This document shows, one piece after another, positions 17,667 to 27,405 of a DNA stretch of 64,000 bases; the stretch's first letter is position 1; each line of letters begins with the position of its first letter. Location: NCBI RefSeq assembly GCF_009496535.1, contig NZ_WIDL01000007.1, positions 1 through 64,000 on the forward strand. Reading direction: 5' to 3'. The notes beneath the pieces are model-generated. The model did no database searches, had not been told where the DNA came from, and worked only from the letters and a program-made list of their open reading frames with translations. The stretch comes from Stenotrophomonas sp. MYb238 (lineage in GTDB: Bacteria; Pseudomonadota; Gammaproteobacteria; Xanthomonadales; Xanthomonadaceae). Made by a program: the position numbers and the translations under genes.

Positions 17667-18146
17667 TCAACCGCGGCGCGCCGCCTCGATCGCGGCGATG
17701 TCGATCCTGCGCATGCCCATCATCGCCTCGAACGCGCGCCTGGCCGCGGCCGGATCGGGATCGGCGATCGCCTCGGTCAGCGCGCGCGGCGTGATCTGCC
17801 ACGACAAACCCCATTTGTCGCGGCACCAGCCGCAGGCGCTTTCCTCGCCGCCGTTGCCGACGATCGCGTCCCACAGCCGGTCGGTTTCGGCCTGGTCATC
17901 GGTGGCGACCTGGAACGAGAACGCCTCGCTGTGCCGGAACGCGGGACCGCCGTTCAGGCCCAGGCACGGGATGCCCATCACGGTGAATTCGACCGTCAGC
18001 ACGTCGCCCTGCCGGCCGGCGGGATAGTCGCCGGGCGCGCGCTGCACGGCCCCCACCCGGCTGTCGGGAAAGGTCGCGGCGTAGAAAGTGGCCGCCTCCA
18101 GGGCGGTGCCGTCGTACCAGAGACAGATCGTGTTCCTGCTGGTCAT
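17667..18146 (-). CDS. VOC/PhnB-like (3-demethylubiquinone methyltransferase-like fold) protein
   Basis: 159 residues of the glyoxalase/VOC fold, of the PhnB-like group often mislabelled as ubiquinone methyltransferase. Signatures: ICLWYDGTALEAATFYAATF at the start, GIPCLGLNGGP, FSFQVATDDQAETDRLWDAI, and GWCRDKWGLSWQITP. These proteins usually lack a known substrate. ATG 18146 has GAGGAC eight bases upstream. The nearest genes are M13 peptidase (downstream, same strand) and the fsr exporter. Confidence 0.82.
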   Translation of the reverse strand: MTSRNTICLWYDGTALEAATFYAATFPDSRVGAVQRAPGDYPAGRQGDVLTVEFTVMGIPCLGLNGGPAFRHSEAFSFQVATDDQAETDRLWDAIVGNGGEESACGWCRDKWGLSWQITPRALTEAIADPDPAAARRAFEAMMGMRRIDIAAIEAARRG

Positions 18147-18279
18147 CGCGCTTGTCCTCGTTCGGGAAGGCACGCCGGCGGAAGAACGCGTACGCGCCAC
18201 GGCGCCGGGCGCGGGGGATCGTAGCGCGGCACCCGCCCAGCCGCCGTCACGGCGACCGCGCCGGCTGCCGCCCGCGGGT

Positions 18280-19503
18280 TCAGGCTGCCGGCCGGGCGCG
18301 CGGGCCGGGCAGCAGCGCCGCCACCATGCCCAGCAGCGGCAGGAACGAGATCGCCTTGTAGACCCACACGATGCTGGTGTGGTCGGCCAGCACGCCCAGC
18401 ACCGCCGCGCCCAGTCCGCCCATGCCGAAGGCGAAGCCGAAGAACAGGCCCGACACGGTGCCGATGCGGTGCGGCATCAGCTCCTGCGCGTAGACCAGGA
18501 TGGCCGAGAACGCCGAGGACAGGACGAAGCCGATGACCAGGGTCAGCAGCGTCGTCCATTCCAGGTTGGCGTAGGGCAGGATCAGCGCGAACGGCGCCAC
18601 GCCCAGGATCGAGGCCCAGATCACCGGCTTGCGGCCGATGCGGTCGCCCACCGGACCGCCGATCAGCGTGCCCGCCGCCGAGGCCAGCAGGAAACCGAAC
18701 AGGTGCAGCTGCGCGCCCTGCACCGACACCCCGAACTTCTGCATCAGATAGAACGTGTAGAAGCTGCTCAGGCCGGCGATGTAGAAATACTTGCTGAAGA
18801 TCAGCACCAGCAGCACCGCGATCACCCAGGCCACGGTGCGCGACGGCAGCCGCGCCTCGGCGGCGGCCGCGCGCGGCACCGGACTGGCGGCGACGGCACG
18901 CAGGTGCTGCTGGTACCAGCGCCCCACGTAGCACAGCAGGCCGATGCCCAGCAGCGCCGCGCCGCCGAACCACGCCACGCTGCGCTGGCCGTTGGGCGCG
19001 ATCACCGCCGCCGCCAGCAGCGGGCCAATGGCGGTGCCGGCGTTGCCGCCGAGCTGGAACACCGACTGCGACAGGCCGTGGCGCCCGCCCGAGGCCAGCC
19101 GCGCGATGCGCGAGGATTCGGGATGGAAGATGGCCGAACCGATGCCCACCAGCATCGCCGCCGCCAGCACCGTGGCGAAGTTCGGCGCGTAGGCCAGCAG
19201 CAGCAGGCCGCACAGGGTCGAGGCCATGCCCATCGGCAACGAATACGGCGCCGGGCGGCGGTCGGTGCGCAGGCCGATCAGCGGCTGGAACAGCGAGGCG
19301 GTGAGCTGGTAGGTAAGGGTGATCAGGCCGATCTGGGCGAAGCTCAGGTGGAACTGGCCCTTGAAGATCGGATACAGCGCCAGGATCAGCGACTGCATCA
19401 TGTCGTTGACCAGGTGCGAGCCGCTGATCGCGGCCAGCACGCCCACCGCCACCGGGCGGCGTGGGGGCGTGGCGGTGACGGCAACGGGAGCTGCGGAGGA
19501 CAT
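18280..19503 (-). CDS. fsr: Fosmidomycin-resistance-type MFS exporter
   Basis: 407 residues, 12 membrane helices. The block SHLVNDMMQSLILALYPI and later IFHPESSRIARLASGGRHGL (both close to E. coli Fsr as I remember it) identify the Fsr group of major facilitator efflux pumps. Fosmidomycin export is the known activity in E. coli; the natural substrate here is unknown. The start at 19503 faces the AraC-type gene only 30 bp away, so that regulator very likely controls it. Confidence 0.88.
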   Translation of the reverse strand: MSSAAPVAVTATPPRRPVAVGVLAAISGSHLVNDMMQSLILALYPIFKGQFHLSFAQIGLITLTYQLTASLFQPLIGLRTDRRPAPYSLPMGMASTLCGLLLLAYAPNFATVLAAAMLVGIGSAIFHPESSRIARLASGGRHGLSQSVFQLGGNAGTAIGPLLAAAVIAPNGQRSVAWFGGAALLGIGLLCYVGRWYQQHLRAVAASPVPRAAAAEARLPSRTVAWVIAVLLVLIFSKYFYIAGLSSFYTFYLMQKFGVSVQGAQLHLFGFLLASAAGTLIGGPVGDRIGRKPVIWASILGVAPFALILPYANLEWTTLLTLVIGFVLSSAFSAILVYAQELMPHRIGTVSGLFFGFAFGMGGLGAAVLGVLADHTSIVWVYKAISFLPLLGMVAALLPGPRARPAA

Positions 19504-19533
19504 GGCGGTACCGGGCGGAGGGGAGCGGCGCGC

Positions 19534-20373
19534 ATGGTAGAGTCGCCGGCCACGCCCTTCCTGCGCGATCCGGTCATGCACCCTCTCGAAAAGGACATCG
19601 GCGGCCGCAGGGGCCGGCGCCTGCCGCTGCCCGCCGGCCCGGAGACGGCGGTGTACTGCAAGGCCCGGGACTACGCGCCCGACACGCTGATTCCGCTGCA
19701 CCACCACCCCGACCGCCACCAGCTGGTGTATGCCGAAAGCGGCGTGCTGGTCGTGCGCGCCGGCATGGGCCGCTGGGTGGTGCCCAGCACGCGCGCGATC
19801 TGGATTCCCGCCGGCACCGGCCACGTGGTGCACTGCATCGGCCTGGTGCGCATGCGCAGCCTCTACGTCGCGCCGGCCGCCATGCCGCAGGCGCCGGCCG
19901 GCGCCTCGGCGGTATCGGTCACGCCGCTGCTGGCGGCGCTGATCCGCGCCGCCGCCGGCGTCGTCCAGCCCTACCGCGAGGACTCGCGCGACGGCCGCCT
20001 GATGCGCCTGGTCCTGGACGAGATGCAGACCCTGCCGGTGCTGCCGCTGCACCTGCCCGACCCCGCCGACCCGCGCCTGCGCGCGATCGGCCGGCAACTC
20101 GAGCGGCACCCGGACGATGCCTCCACCCTGCAGGACTGGGCCGCGCGCCTGCGGGTGGACGTGAAGACGATCCAGCGCCTGTGCGCACGCGAACTGGGCA
20201 TGACCTTCGGCCAGTGGCGGCAGCAGGCGCGGCTGCTGCGCGCACTGGAACGGCTGGCGGTCGGCGAGAAGGTCATCGACGTGGCGCTGGCGCTGGGCTA
20301 CGAAAGCCCCAGCGCGTTCGCCACCATGTTCAAGCGCCGCTTCGGGCTCACCCCGAGCCGCTTCTTCCGCTGA
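19534..20373 (+). CDS. AraC-family regulator with cupin sensor, partner of the Fsr exporter
   Basis: 279 residues. The N-terminal cupin (about 30-130; LHHHPDRHQLVYAESGVLVV) probably binds a small ligand. Two C-terminal AraC helix-turn-helix motifs (about 185-278) end LALGYESPSAFATMFKRRFG. The layout matches regulators such as NimR that control a divergent MFS exporter. GAGGGGAG lies about ten bases before ATG 19534; ATG 19576 is an alternative without a ribosome site. Its stop is nine bases from the stop of the convergent serine hydrolase gene. Confidence 0.87.
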   Translation: MVESPATPFLRDPVMHPLEKDIGGRRGRRLPLPAGPETAVYCKARDYAPDTLIPLHHHPDRHQLVYAESGVLVVRAGMGRWVVPSTRAIWIPAGTGHVVHCIGLVRMRSLYVAPAAMPQAPAGASAVSVTPLLAALIRAAAGVVQPYREDSRDGRLMRLVLDEMQTLPVLPLHLPDPADPRLRAIGRQLERHPDDASTLQDWAARLRVDVKTIQRLCARELGMTFGQWRQQARLLRALERLAVGEKVIDVALALGYESPSAFATMFKRRFGLTPSRFFR

Positions 20374-20382
20374 GCGCCGCGC

Positions 20383-21906
20383 TCAACCTTCCGCCGCGGG
20401 AATCCGCACGTAGCGCTCGCCGTCGAACTCGAAACCGAGCACCCGCCCGTCCGCACCGCGCTGGAAGCGCAGCGGCTCGGCGGCATCCAGCGGCCCGGCC
20501 TGCGCGCCGAACAGATCGACCGCCGCCGGCTGCAGCCCGCGTTCCAGCACGCCGATCCGCAGCCGCAGCCCGTCCGCGCCCTCGGCCACGAGCGCCTCCA
20601 CCGGCAGCCGTTCGCCGCGGAAGCGGCCCGCGTAGGCCGCGCGCGCCGCGCCATCGGGATGCCACGCCCATCCCTGCCAGAGCGGCTGCGCGCGCACCTG
20701 CGCCTGGCGCGTGCGCTGGTCTGCCAGCTGCCCGGCCACCCGCTGCGGGTAGACGCGCTGCCGCGTGGCCGCCCACGACGCTGCGTCGGGGTGGTCCACC
20801 AGGTACTGGAAGTACTGCACCACCGTGCGCGAGGTGAGCCAGCCGGTGGCGTTGTCGGCGTTGGCGAATACGCCGATGCCCACGCCCAGGTCCGGCGAGA
20901 ACGCCATCATGCTGCGCGCGCCGGTGTAGCTGCCGCCGTGGATGTAGAGCGTATGCCCTTCGAAGTCGCAGACGTTCCAGCCGAAGGCATAACCCACGCA
21001 CGGCAGCTCGTAGGCATTGCGCGCGCCGCGGTCCAGCTGCACGCCGATGGCGTGCGCCGCCTCGACGGCCACTGCATCGAACCCCGCCGGCGCCGCGCCG
21101 CCCAGCTGCAGGCGCAGCCAGCGGCCGAGATCGCGCGGCGAGGTCATCATGCCGCCGGCCGCGTGCATGATCGCGTCGGGCTTGGGCGCCACCACCCGCC
21201 AGCCCTGTTCCGGCCCCAGCCATTGATGGTTGTAGGCCAGCTGCGCCGGATCGAAGGCGGAGGTGCGCGCGGCGGTGTCGCCCATGCGCAGCGGGACGAA
21301 CAGCTCGTCGCGCAGCCAGTCGCGCCAGGAACGGCCGGTGCGCTGCTGGAGGATGGCGGCGTAGATCGTGTAGCCCAGGTTGTCGTAGTCGAAACCCGCC
21401 GGGCGCGCGCTCGCCAGCGTGCCGAGCAGCTGCGGGTACAGCGCCGGGTCGGGAGCGCCGATGTAGGCGTCCAGCGTGGTGAGGGCATCGGCGCTCAGCG
21501 GCACGCGATGGTTGAGCAGGTCGGCCAGGGTCCAGGCGGCCGGATCGACGCCGCCGGGCAGGCGCAGCTGCGGCCAGTGGTCGGCCAGAGTGCCGTCCAG
21601 GCGCAGCACCCCGCGCCGGTCCAGCAGGTGCGCCAGCAGGCCGATGTACGACTTGGTCTGCGAGGCGATGTACATCGGCGTGTGCATCGTCAGCGGTTCG
21701 CCGCTGGCGGCATTGCGCTCGCCGCGCGTGTAGCCGAGCAGTTGCCGGTCGCGGTCCACGACCACCACCGCGTAGCCCGGCCCCAGCCCGGGAACGCCGT
21801 CGAGGAACTGCCGCAATTGCCGCGCCGCCTGCTCGGCGGTGGCGGCGTGCGCCGCGGACAAGGGCAGGACGAGGGCGAGCAGCAGGCCGGGCACGATCAG
21901 GCGCAT
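20383..21906 (-). CDS. Secreted S12-family serine hydrolase (beta-lactamase/DD-peptidase fold)
   Basis: 507 residues with a cleavable signal peptide (about 1-21). The S12 motifs are present: SxxK as S82-Q-T-K85, YxN as Y174-D-N176, and HGGS in place of KTG. The C-terminal 120 residues form an extra small domain, as in long esterase/peptidase members of this fold. Possible substrates are D-amino-acid peptides or esters; it need not be a beta-lactamase. An AraC-family gene lies 73 bp upstream on the same strand and may regulate it or be cotranscribed. Confidence 0.85.
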   Translation of the reverse strand: MRLIVPGLLLALVLPLSAAHAATAEQAARQLRQFLDGVPGLGPGYAVVVVDRDRQLLGYTRGERNAASGEPLTMHTPMYIASQTKSYIGLLAHLLDRRGVLRLDGTLADHWPQLRLPGGVDPAAWTLADLLNHRVPLSADALTTLDAYIGAPDPALYPQLLGTLASARPAGFDYDNLGYTIYAAILQQRTGRSWRDWLRDELFVPLRMGDTAARTSAFDPAQLAYNHQWLGPEQGWRVVAPKPDAIMHAAGGMMTSPRDLGRWLRLQLGGAAPAGFDAVAVEAAHAIGVQLDRGARNAYELPCVGYAFGWNVCDFEGHTLYIHGGSYTGARSMMAFSPDLGVGIGVFANADNATGWLTSRTVVQYFQYLVDHPDAASWAATRQRVYPQRVAGQLADQRTRQAQVRAQPLWQGWAWHPDGAARAAYAGRFRGERLPVEALVAEGADGLRLRIGVLERGLQPAAVDLFGAQAGPLDAAEPLRFQRGADGRVLGFEFDGERYVRIPAAEG

Positions 21907-21979
21907 GGCGCGGTTCCGGAGGGAGGAGCGGCCATGCTCGCGCGGGCGCAGCCGCGCTTCTTGCACGGATTGAACCTGC

Positions 21980-22786
21980 TCACGCCAGCAGCGCGCGCAA
22001 CCGTGCCGGCGCCGCGCCGCAGTGCTGGCGGGCGACGCGGCTGAAATGCGCTTGGTCGGCGAATCCGCCATGCAGCGCCGCCGCGGCCAGCGGCGCGCCC
22101 GCCGCCACCTGCGCCAGCGCGCGCTGCAGTTGGGCGCGCGCACGGAACACCGAGGGCGGGCAGCCCACCCAGCGCGCGAACGCCCGGGCGAAATACACCG
22201 GATGCACGCCCTGCTCCGCCGCCAGCCGCGCCAGTGGCGCCGCTTCCTCGTGCAGGCGCTCGCAGGCGCGCACGACCCAGCGCGGGGGCGTCCCGGCGCG
22301 ACCGTCGGCGCAGCCGGCCATCGCCGCGAGCAACTCCCATGACTGACCTTCGATGCCGTCGGGTGCGCCGTCGCCGGCCGCCAGCGCCGACAGCAGCAGC
22401 CGCCCCTGCGCCAGCAGCGGCGGCGCCGGCCGCGTACGCCAGCGCCAGGCCTGCGCCAGCCCCAGCTCGCGCGACAGGTCGATGTCGGCCGGCAGGTCGA
22501 TGCCGAGCACCAGCGCACCGGCCGGCCCGTAGTCGTTGGCATGCGCGAGCCCCGCCGGCTTCACCCCGACCGCCGGCAGGCGCAGCCGCACCTCGTCGCC
22601 GTCCCCACGCTCGGCCAGCGTGCCGGTCAGCAGCAGCGACACCTGGTGGCAGTCGTGCGCATGCCGCTGCATGCGCGAGCCCGGCGCATACCACGCCACC
22701 CGCGCCGACAGCCGCTCGCCGGCGAACAGGATGCGGCCGCGCGCCGTGCGCGCTGGTCCGGGTCCACCGGCTGGCGTGGGAGGCAT
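21980..22786 (-). CDS. AraC-family transcriptional regulator
   Basis: 268 residues. An N-terminal cupin-like domain (RHAHDCHQVSLLLTGTL, about 20-110) precedes a C-terminal AraC domain (about 165-268; the second motif is FADQAHFSRVARQHCG). The first helix-turn-helix is LARLAAEQGVHPVYFARAFAR. It is upstream of, and on the same strand as, the S12 hydrolase. The ribosome site is weak. The ligand is unknown. Confidence 0.83.
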   Translation of the reverse strand: MPPTPAGGPGPARTARGRILFAGERLSARVAWYAPGSRMQRHAHDCHQVSLLLTGTLAERGDGDEVRLRLPAVGVKPAGLAHANDYGPAGALVLGIDLPADIDLSRELGLAQAWRWRTRPAPPLLAQGRLLLSALAAGDGAPDGIEGQSWELLAAMAGCADGRAGTPPRWVVRACERLHEEAAPLARLAAEQGVHPVYFARAFARWVGCPPSVFRARAQLQRALAQVAAGAPLAAAALHGGFADQAHFSRVARQHCGAAPARLRALLA

Positions 22787-22937
22787 CGGCGATCCGCCTG
22801 GGGGTTCAAGGCAGTCTAGCGGCTACGCCGGCTGCGACGCCTGCCATTGGTGGGGGTGTCGATGGCGGTACCGCGAGCGGCATGGAGCCACCTGCCGCCG
22901 TGCCGGTCCGCTTCGCGGCCCGGACGCTCGGGGCCGG

Positions 22938-23309
22938 TCAGCCGTGCCGCATCAACGCGCCCAGTTCGCGTTCCAGCAGGGCCGGATCGGCGGCATTGAG
23001 TTCGATCAGGCGGCGCAGCGCGGTGATGCTGTCCAGGTCGATCTCGTCGCAGCGCAGCCCGATGTTGCGCCCTTCCACGTGCACCACGGTGGCCTGCATG
23101 CGGATCGGCGTGTCCTCGGACAGCTCGACCTGCAGGTGGCAGCGCTCGTCCAGCCGGCAGTCGCCGCCGGCGTCCACCTCGAACAGCGCCCCCTTCAGCG
23201 ACACATCGTGCACCTGCCCGGCATGCACGCTGCCGTCGGGACGGACCAGGCGGGCCGGCGAATGGAAGGGCGCGCGCCAGAAATGGCGTCGCTCCGTGGA
23301 CGTGTTCAT
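22938..23309 (-). CDS. PilZ-domain c-di-GMP-binding protein
   Basis: 123 residues, a single PilZ domain. The two c-di-GMP motifs are present: RxxxR as R8-HFW-R12 and D/NxSxxG as D35-VSLKG40. It should be a free cytoplasmic receptor that binds c-di-GMP and then a partner. The C-terminal helix (LIELNAADPALLERELGALM) follows the barrel. ATG 23309 has AGGGGAA four bases upstream. It is divergent from the XRE-TM gene with 224 bp between. Confidence 0.87.
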   Translation of the reverse strand: MNTSTERRHFWRAPFHSPARLVRPDGSVHAGQVHDVSLKGALFEVDAGGDCRLDERCHLQVELSEDTPIRMQATVVHVEGRNIGLRCDEIDLDSITALRRLIELNAADPALLERELGALMRHG

Positions 23310-23533
23310 GCGGTTCCCCTGTGCGTTGGATGGAAGCCGGCCGCGCAGCCGTGGCCGAAGCATAGCCCGGCCGGCGGGCACCGGCACGGCGGCCGGTCAC
23401 CCGCCCTGCAAGGCATTGATCGGCAAGGCCTGTCGTGATTGTGGCGTGTCGCTGTCGTGGTCCAACGCGGGGCATCGCGGCAACGTGCCGGCTCCCTTAC
23501 CATCGCGGAGCGGACACAGTGCACGAGGAACCG

Positions 23534-23908
23534 ATGAAGATCGACGCCAACCGGATCAGGACCTTGCGCGAGGCGCGCGGCTGGTCGCAGGAACACCTGG
23601 CGGCCGTGACCGGGCTCAGCCCGCGCACCGTGCAGCGGCTGGAAGCCGAGGGCAAGGCCTCGCACGAATCGCGCATGGCGGTGGCCGCGGCGCTGGGCAT
23701 GGAACCGGAGCGATTGCTCGAAGCCGATACGGTTCCGGCACAAGCAGCGCCTGCTTCAATCCAGAACGCGAACCATCTTGCCAAGATCCTCCCCCAGGTC
23801 ATGCTGCTTCTGCTGGCATTGGCCTGGTTCGGCTACAACATCGGCAAGGACATGGCCCTGCGCGACAACGCGCGCTGCGCCGACAGCCCGGTCCAGTGCA
23901 GACGCTGA
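23534..23908 (+). CDS. Membrane-anchored XRE-type helix-turn-helix protein
   Basis: 124 residues. An N-terminal XRE/Cro helix-turn-helix (about 4-60; LREARGWSQEHLAAVTGLSP) is joined to a C-terminal hydrophobic segment (about 86-106, QVMLLLLALAWFGYNI). This predicts a DNA-binding domain tethered to the inner membrane, with a short tail holding two cysteines outside. GAGGAA lies four bases before ATG 23534. Target and signal are unknown. Confidence 0.8.
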   Translation: MKIDANRIRTLREARGWSQEHLAAVTGLSPRTVQRLEAEGKASHESRMAVAAALGMEPERLLEADTVPAQAAPASIQNANHLAKILPQVMLLLLALAWFGYNIGKDMALRDNARCADSPVQCRR

Positions 23909-24005
23909 GCTGCATGCGGCACCGCTCGCCCTGTGTCGAAGCTGATGGTTCATCGCCGGGCCGCGGGGACGTTGGATAGCCGGCAAAAGTGGGAGCCCAA
24001 AACGA

Positions 24006-24031
24006 AAACACCCGGCCGAAGCCGGGTGTTT
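24006..24031. terminator. Rho-independent terminator after gpmA
   Basis: AAACACCCGGC, loop CGAA, GCCGGGTGTTT, an 11-bp perfect stem. It follows the gpmA stop on the minus strand, with AAAA/TTTT flanks that suit both directions. Confidence 0.88.
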
Positions 24032-24053
24032 CGATGCTTCAAGCAAGCCGGCG

Positions 24054-24803
24054 TTACTTCGCCTTGCCCTGGTTGGCCACGGCCTCGGCCGCCTTCTTCG
24101 CCGCTTCCGGGTCGCCCAGGTAGCGGAACGACTGCACGGTCAGGTCGTCGTTCAACTCGAACAGCAGCGGGATGCCAGTGGGGATGTTGAGCTCGAGGAT
24201 CTCCTCGCGGCCGACGTTGTTGAGGTACTTGTACAGCGCGCGCAGCGAGTTGCCGTGGGCGGTGACCAGCACGGTCTTGCCGTCCTTGAGCTGCGGGGCG
24301 ATGGCGTCGAACCAGTACGGCAGCACGCGGTCCAGGGTGGTGGCCAGCGATTCGGTAGCCGGCAGCGCGTTGCGGTCCAAGCCGGCGTAGCGGCGGTCGT
24401 GGATCGGGTGGCCCGGGTCTTCCAGGTCCATCGGCGGCGGCGGGATGTCGTAGGAACGGCGCCACACCTTGACCTGCTCCTCGCCGTGCTTGGCGGCGGT
24501 CTCGGCCTTGTCCAGGCCCTGCAGGCCGCCGTAATGGCGCTCGTTGAGGCGCCAGGACTTGGCGACCGGCAGCCAGTCCTGGCCCAGTTCGGCCAGCGCG
24601 CCCTGCAGGGTGTGGATGGCGCGCTTGAGCACCGAGGTGTGGGCGACGTCGAACTGCAGCCCTTCTTCCTTCATCAGCCGGCCGGCGGCGGCGGCCTCGC
24701 GGCGGCCCTGCTCGGTCAGTTCCACGTCCACCCAGCCGGTGAAGCGGTTGTCGAGGTTCCACTGGCTCTGGCCATGGCGCAACAGCACGAGTTTGCGGGT
24801 CAC
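24054..24803 (-). CDS. gpmA: 2,3-bisphosphoglycerate-dependent phosphoglycerate mutase GpmA
   Basis: 249 residues (E. coli 250). Interconverts 3- and 2-phosphoglycerate in glycolysis. Catalytic H10 sits in [10 protein letters not shown]; other family blocks are [41 protein letters not shown] and [14 protein letters not shown] 24803 was taken as the start since it gives the exact family N-terminus ([11 protein letters not shown]) and has GGAG nine bases upstream; extensions further up are unlike the family. It is divergent from nfi. Confidence 0.97.
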   Translation of the reverse strand: MTRKLVLLRHGQSQWNLDNRFTGWVDVELTEQGRREAAAAGRLMKEEGLQFDVAHTSVLKRAIHTLQGALAELGQDWLPVAKSWRLNERHYGGLQGLDKAETAAKHGEEQVKVWRRSYDIPPPPMDLEDPGHPIHDRRYAGLDRNALPATESLATTLDRVLPYWFDAIAPQLKDGKTVLVTAHGNSLRALYKYLNNVGREEILELNIPTGIPLLFELNDDLTVQSFRYLGDPEAAKKAAEAVANQGKAK

Positions 24804-24911
24804 TGCGAAAGTCTCCGGATCGGGGGGAAAGGGAACCGGCCGATTGTAGCCGCATCTCTCCGCGCCCCCGCCTGCACTGCGCGCCCACAACGGAAATGGC
24901 AGGCTTGCCCC

Positions 24912-25592
24912 ATGCGCTTCCTGCCCCCTGCCGATATCGCCCCCGCCACCCTGGCCGAGCTGCGCCGCCAACAGGTCGAACTGGCCGCGCGCGTGGAGCT
25001 GGACGACCGCCTGTCCGCGCTGCCGGCGCGCGTGGCCGGCGTGGACAGCGGCTTCGAGGACGAAGGCCGCATCACCCGCTCGGTGGCGGTGAGCGTGGAT
25101 GGCTTCAGCCTGCAGCCCGTCGAATCGACGCTGGCGCGCCTGCCCACCGCCCTGCCCTACATCCCCGGCCTGCTCAGCTTCCGCGAACTGCCGGCGGTGC
25201 TGCAGGCCCTGCAGCAACTGCGCGAGGCGCCGCAGCTGGTTTTGGTCGATGGCCACGGCATCGCCCATCCGCGCGGGCTCGGCATCGCCGCGCACCTGGG
25301 CGTGCTGACCGGGCTGCCCAGCATCGGCGTGGGCAAGAGCCGGCTGGTCGGCGACTACGCCGAACCCGGTCCGGAACGCGGCGACCACACGCCGCTGTTC
25401 CACAAGGGCCGCCAGGTCGGCTGGGTGCTGCGCAGCAAGCCGCGCTGCAATCCGCTGTTCATCTCGCCGGGCAACCATGTCTCCGTGGAGGCCTGCCTGC
25501 CGCTGGTGCTGGCCTGCCTAACCCGCTACCGCCTACCCGAGCCCACGCGCCTGGCCGACCGCATCGCCTCGCGCCGCGACGGAAGCGCCTGA
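24912..25592 (+). CDS. nfi: Endonuclease V (deoxyinosine 3' endonuclease)
   Basis: 226 residues (E. coli 223). It cuts near deoxyinosine in DNA to start repair of deaminated adenine. The family motifs are all seen: VAGVDSGF with D45, [12 protein letters not shown] (the PYxPG wedge at 82-86), [15 protein letters not shown] with D113, GKSRLVG, and the C-terminal [12 protein letters not shown]. The ATG at 24912 follows GGCAGG. 108 bp separate it from the divergent gpmA. It is followed by a pirin gene on the same strand. Confidence 0.95.
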   Translation: MRFLPPADIAPATLAELRRQQVELAARVELDDRLSALPARVAGVDSGFEDEGRITRSVAVSVDGFSLQPVESTLARLPTALPYIPGLLSFRELPAVLQALQQLREAPQLVLVDGHGIAHPRGLGIAAHLGVLTGLPSIGVGKSRLVGDYAEPGPERGDHTPLFHKGRQVGWVLRSKPRCNPLFISPGNHVSVEACLPLVLACLTRYRLPEPTRLADRIASRRDGSA

Positions 25593-25680
25593 TCCCACGC
25601 GGCAACAGTCCGTTACGGCGCGGCCGCCGGCACAGGCGCGCGACGCATGCCATCCTGCCCTCCCGCACTGGAGCCCGCCC

Positions 25681-26541
25681 ATGACCACGATCATCAGCCC
25701 CCGCGTCCACGACCTGGGCGGCTTCCAGGTGCGCCGCGCCGTGCCGACGCTGCAGGCGCGCAGCGTCGGGCCGTTCGTGTTCGTCGACCACATGGGCCCG
25801 GCGGTGTTCGCGCCCGGCCAGGGCATCGACGTGAGGCCGCATCCGCATATCGGCCTGGCGACCGTCACCTTCCTGTGGTCCGGCGCCATCGGCCACCGCG
25901 ACACGCTCGGCTCGGAACAGGTCATCCGTCCCGGCGACGTCAACTGGATGACCGCCGGCCGCGGCATCGCCCATTCCGAGCGCACGCCGCCGCCCGAACG
26001 CGAGCACGACCACCCGCTGCACGGCATGCAGACCTGGGTGGCGCTGCCGAAGGCGCACGAGGAAACCGCGCCCGCGTTCCACCACTTCAGCGCCGCGCAG
26101 CTGCCGCAGCAGCGCCGCGGCGGCGCCTGGCTGCGGGTGATCGCCGGCCGTGCCTATGGCGAGGAATCGCCGGTACGGGTGTTCGCCGACACACTCAACG
26201 TCGCCATCGACCTGGAACCGGACGCGGAGATCGACCTGGACACCTCGCACGTGGAGCGCGCGCTCTACGTGCTGGAAGGCCAGGCCCAGCTCGACGGCGT
26301 GGACATCCCGGTGCAGCACCTGGTGATCCCGGAGCCGGGCGCGCGCGGACGCCTGCGCGCCAGGACCCCGCTCAAGGCGATGCTGATGGGCGGCGAGCCG
26401 CTCGACGGCCCGCGCCACCTGTGGTGGAACTTCGTCTCCAGTTCCAAGGAGCGCATCGAGCAGGCCAAGGACGACTGGCGCGAAGGCCGCTTCGGCGCCA
26501 TCCCGGGCGATGACAAGGAATTCATCCCGCTGCCGGGCTGA
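25681..26541 (+). CDS. Pirin-family cupin protein
   Basis: 286 residues, two cupin domains. The metal ligands lie in the N-terminal cupin: RPHPHIGLATVTFL and MTAGRGIAHSE, the pirin signature. Bacterial pirins bind Fe and some have quercetinase activity; the cellular role here is unknown. GGAG lies eight bases before the ATG. A second, different pirin gene is 1.6 kb away (28150-29001); they are not close copies. Confidence 0.92.
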   Translation: MTTIISPRVHDLGGFQVRRAVPTLQARSVGPFVFVDHMGPAVFAPGQGIDVRPHPHIGLATVTFLWSGAIGHRDTLGSEQVIRPGDVNWMTAGRGIAHSERTPPPEREHDHPLHGMQTWVALPKAHEETAPAFHHFSAAQLPQQRRGGAWLRVIAGRAYGEESPVRVFADTLNVAIDLEPDAEIDLDTSHVERALYVLEGQAQLDGVDIPVQHLVIPEPGARGRLRARTPLKAMLMGGEPLDGPRHLWWNFVSSSKERIEQAKDDWREGRFGAIPGDDKEFIPLPG

Positions 26542-26631
26542 GGCGGCCGGTTAACGATTTCGATACGTCGCCGTCACGGTTCTTGGTTATTTTCCCCTGT
26601 GCCCGTTCCGGGCCACTACGGGGAATACACC

Positions 26632-27354
26632 ATGAGCATGGGGAAGCGACTGGCGGCCGAGTTTCTCGGCACCTTCTGGCTGGTGCTGGGCGGCTGCGGC
26701 AGCGCCGTGCTGGCGGCCAAGTTCGGCGGCGACGGCAATCCACTGGGGATCGGTTTCCACGGCGTCGCGCTGGCCTTCGGCCTGACCGTGCTGACCGGCG
26801 CCTACGCGTTCGGGCACATCTCCGGCGCGCACTTCAACCCGGCGGTCAGCCTCGGCCTGTGGGCCGGCGGCCGCTTCGCCGGCAGGGACCTGGTGCCCTA
26901 CATCGTGGCGCAGGTGCTGGGCGGCATCCTCGCCGCCTTCATCCTGCTGCAGATCGCGCAGGGCCAGGCCGGGTTCGCCATCGACGGCAGCCAGGCCGGC
27001 GCGTTCGCCAGCAACGGCTACGGCGCGCTGTCGCCCGGCGGCTACAGCGTGGCCGCCGCGTTCCTGTGCGAGGTGGTGATGACCGCGATGTTCCTGGTGG
27101 TGATCATGGGCTCCACCCACGGCAACGCGCCGACCGGCTTCGCGCCGATCGCCATTGGTCTGGCGCTGACCCTGATCCACCTGATCAGCATCCCGGTCAC
27201 CAACACCTCGGTGAACCCGGCGCGCTCGACCGCGGTGGCGCTGTTCGCCGGTCCCGGCGCGATCGGCCAGCTGTGGCTGTTCTGGGTGGCGCCGTTCCTG
27301 GGCGCGCTGATGGGCGGCCTGGCCTACAAGTGGATCGGCAGCGGGCAACGCTGA
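26632..27354 (+). CDS. aqpZ: Aquaporin Z
   Basis: 240-residue water channel with six membrane helices and two re-entrant NPA loops (N69-P-A in HFNPAVS, N195-P-A in SVNPARS). The selectivity residues F43, H183 and R198 fit a water-only channel rather than a glycerol facilitator. GGGGAA lies six bases before ATG 26632. It stands alone: a strong terminator follows 20 bp after the stop. Confidence 0.96.
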   Translation: MSMGKRLAAEFLGTFWLVLGGCGSAVLAAKFGGDGNPLGIGFHGVALAFGLTVLTGAYAFGHISGAHFNPAVSLGLWAGGRFAGRDLVPYIVAQVLGGILAAFILLQIAQGQAGFAIDGSQAGAFASNGYGALSPGGYSVAAAFLCEVVMTAMFLVVIMGSTHGNAPTGFAPIAIGLALTLIHLISIPVTNTSVNPARSTAVALFAGPGAIGQLWLFWVAPFLGALMGGLAYKWIGSGQR

Positions 27355-27374
27355 CCCGCCCGCACCGCGTTCCA

Positions 27375-27405
27375 GCGACGGCCCCCTCGCGGGGCCGTCG
27401 CCTTT
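27375..27405 (+). terminator. Rho-independent terminator of aqpZ
   Basis: GCGACGGCCCC, five-base loop, GGGGCCGTCGC (11-bp perfect stem), then CTTTTG. Confidence 0.9.
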
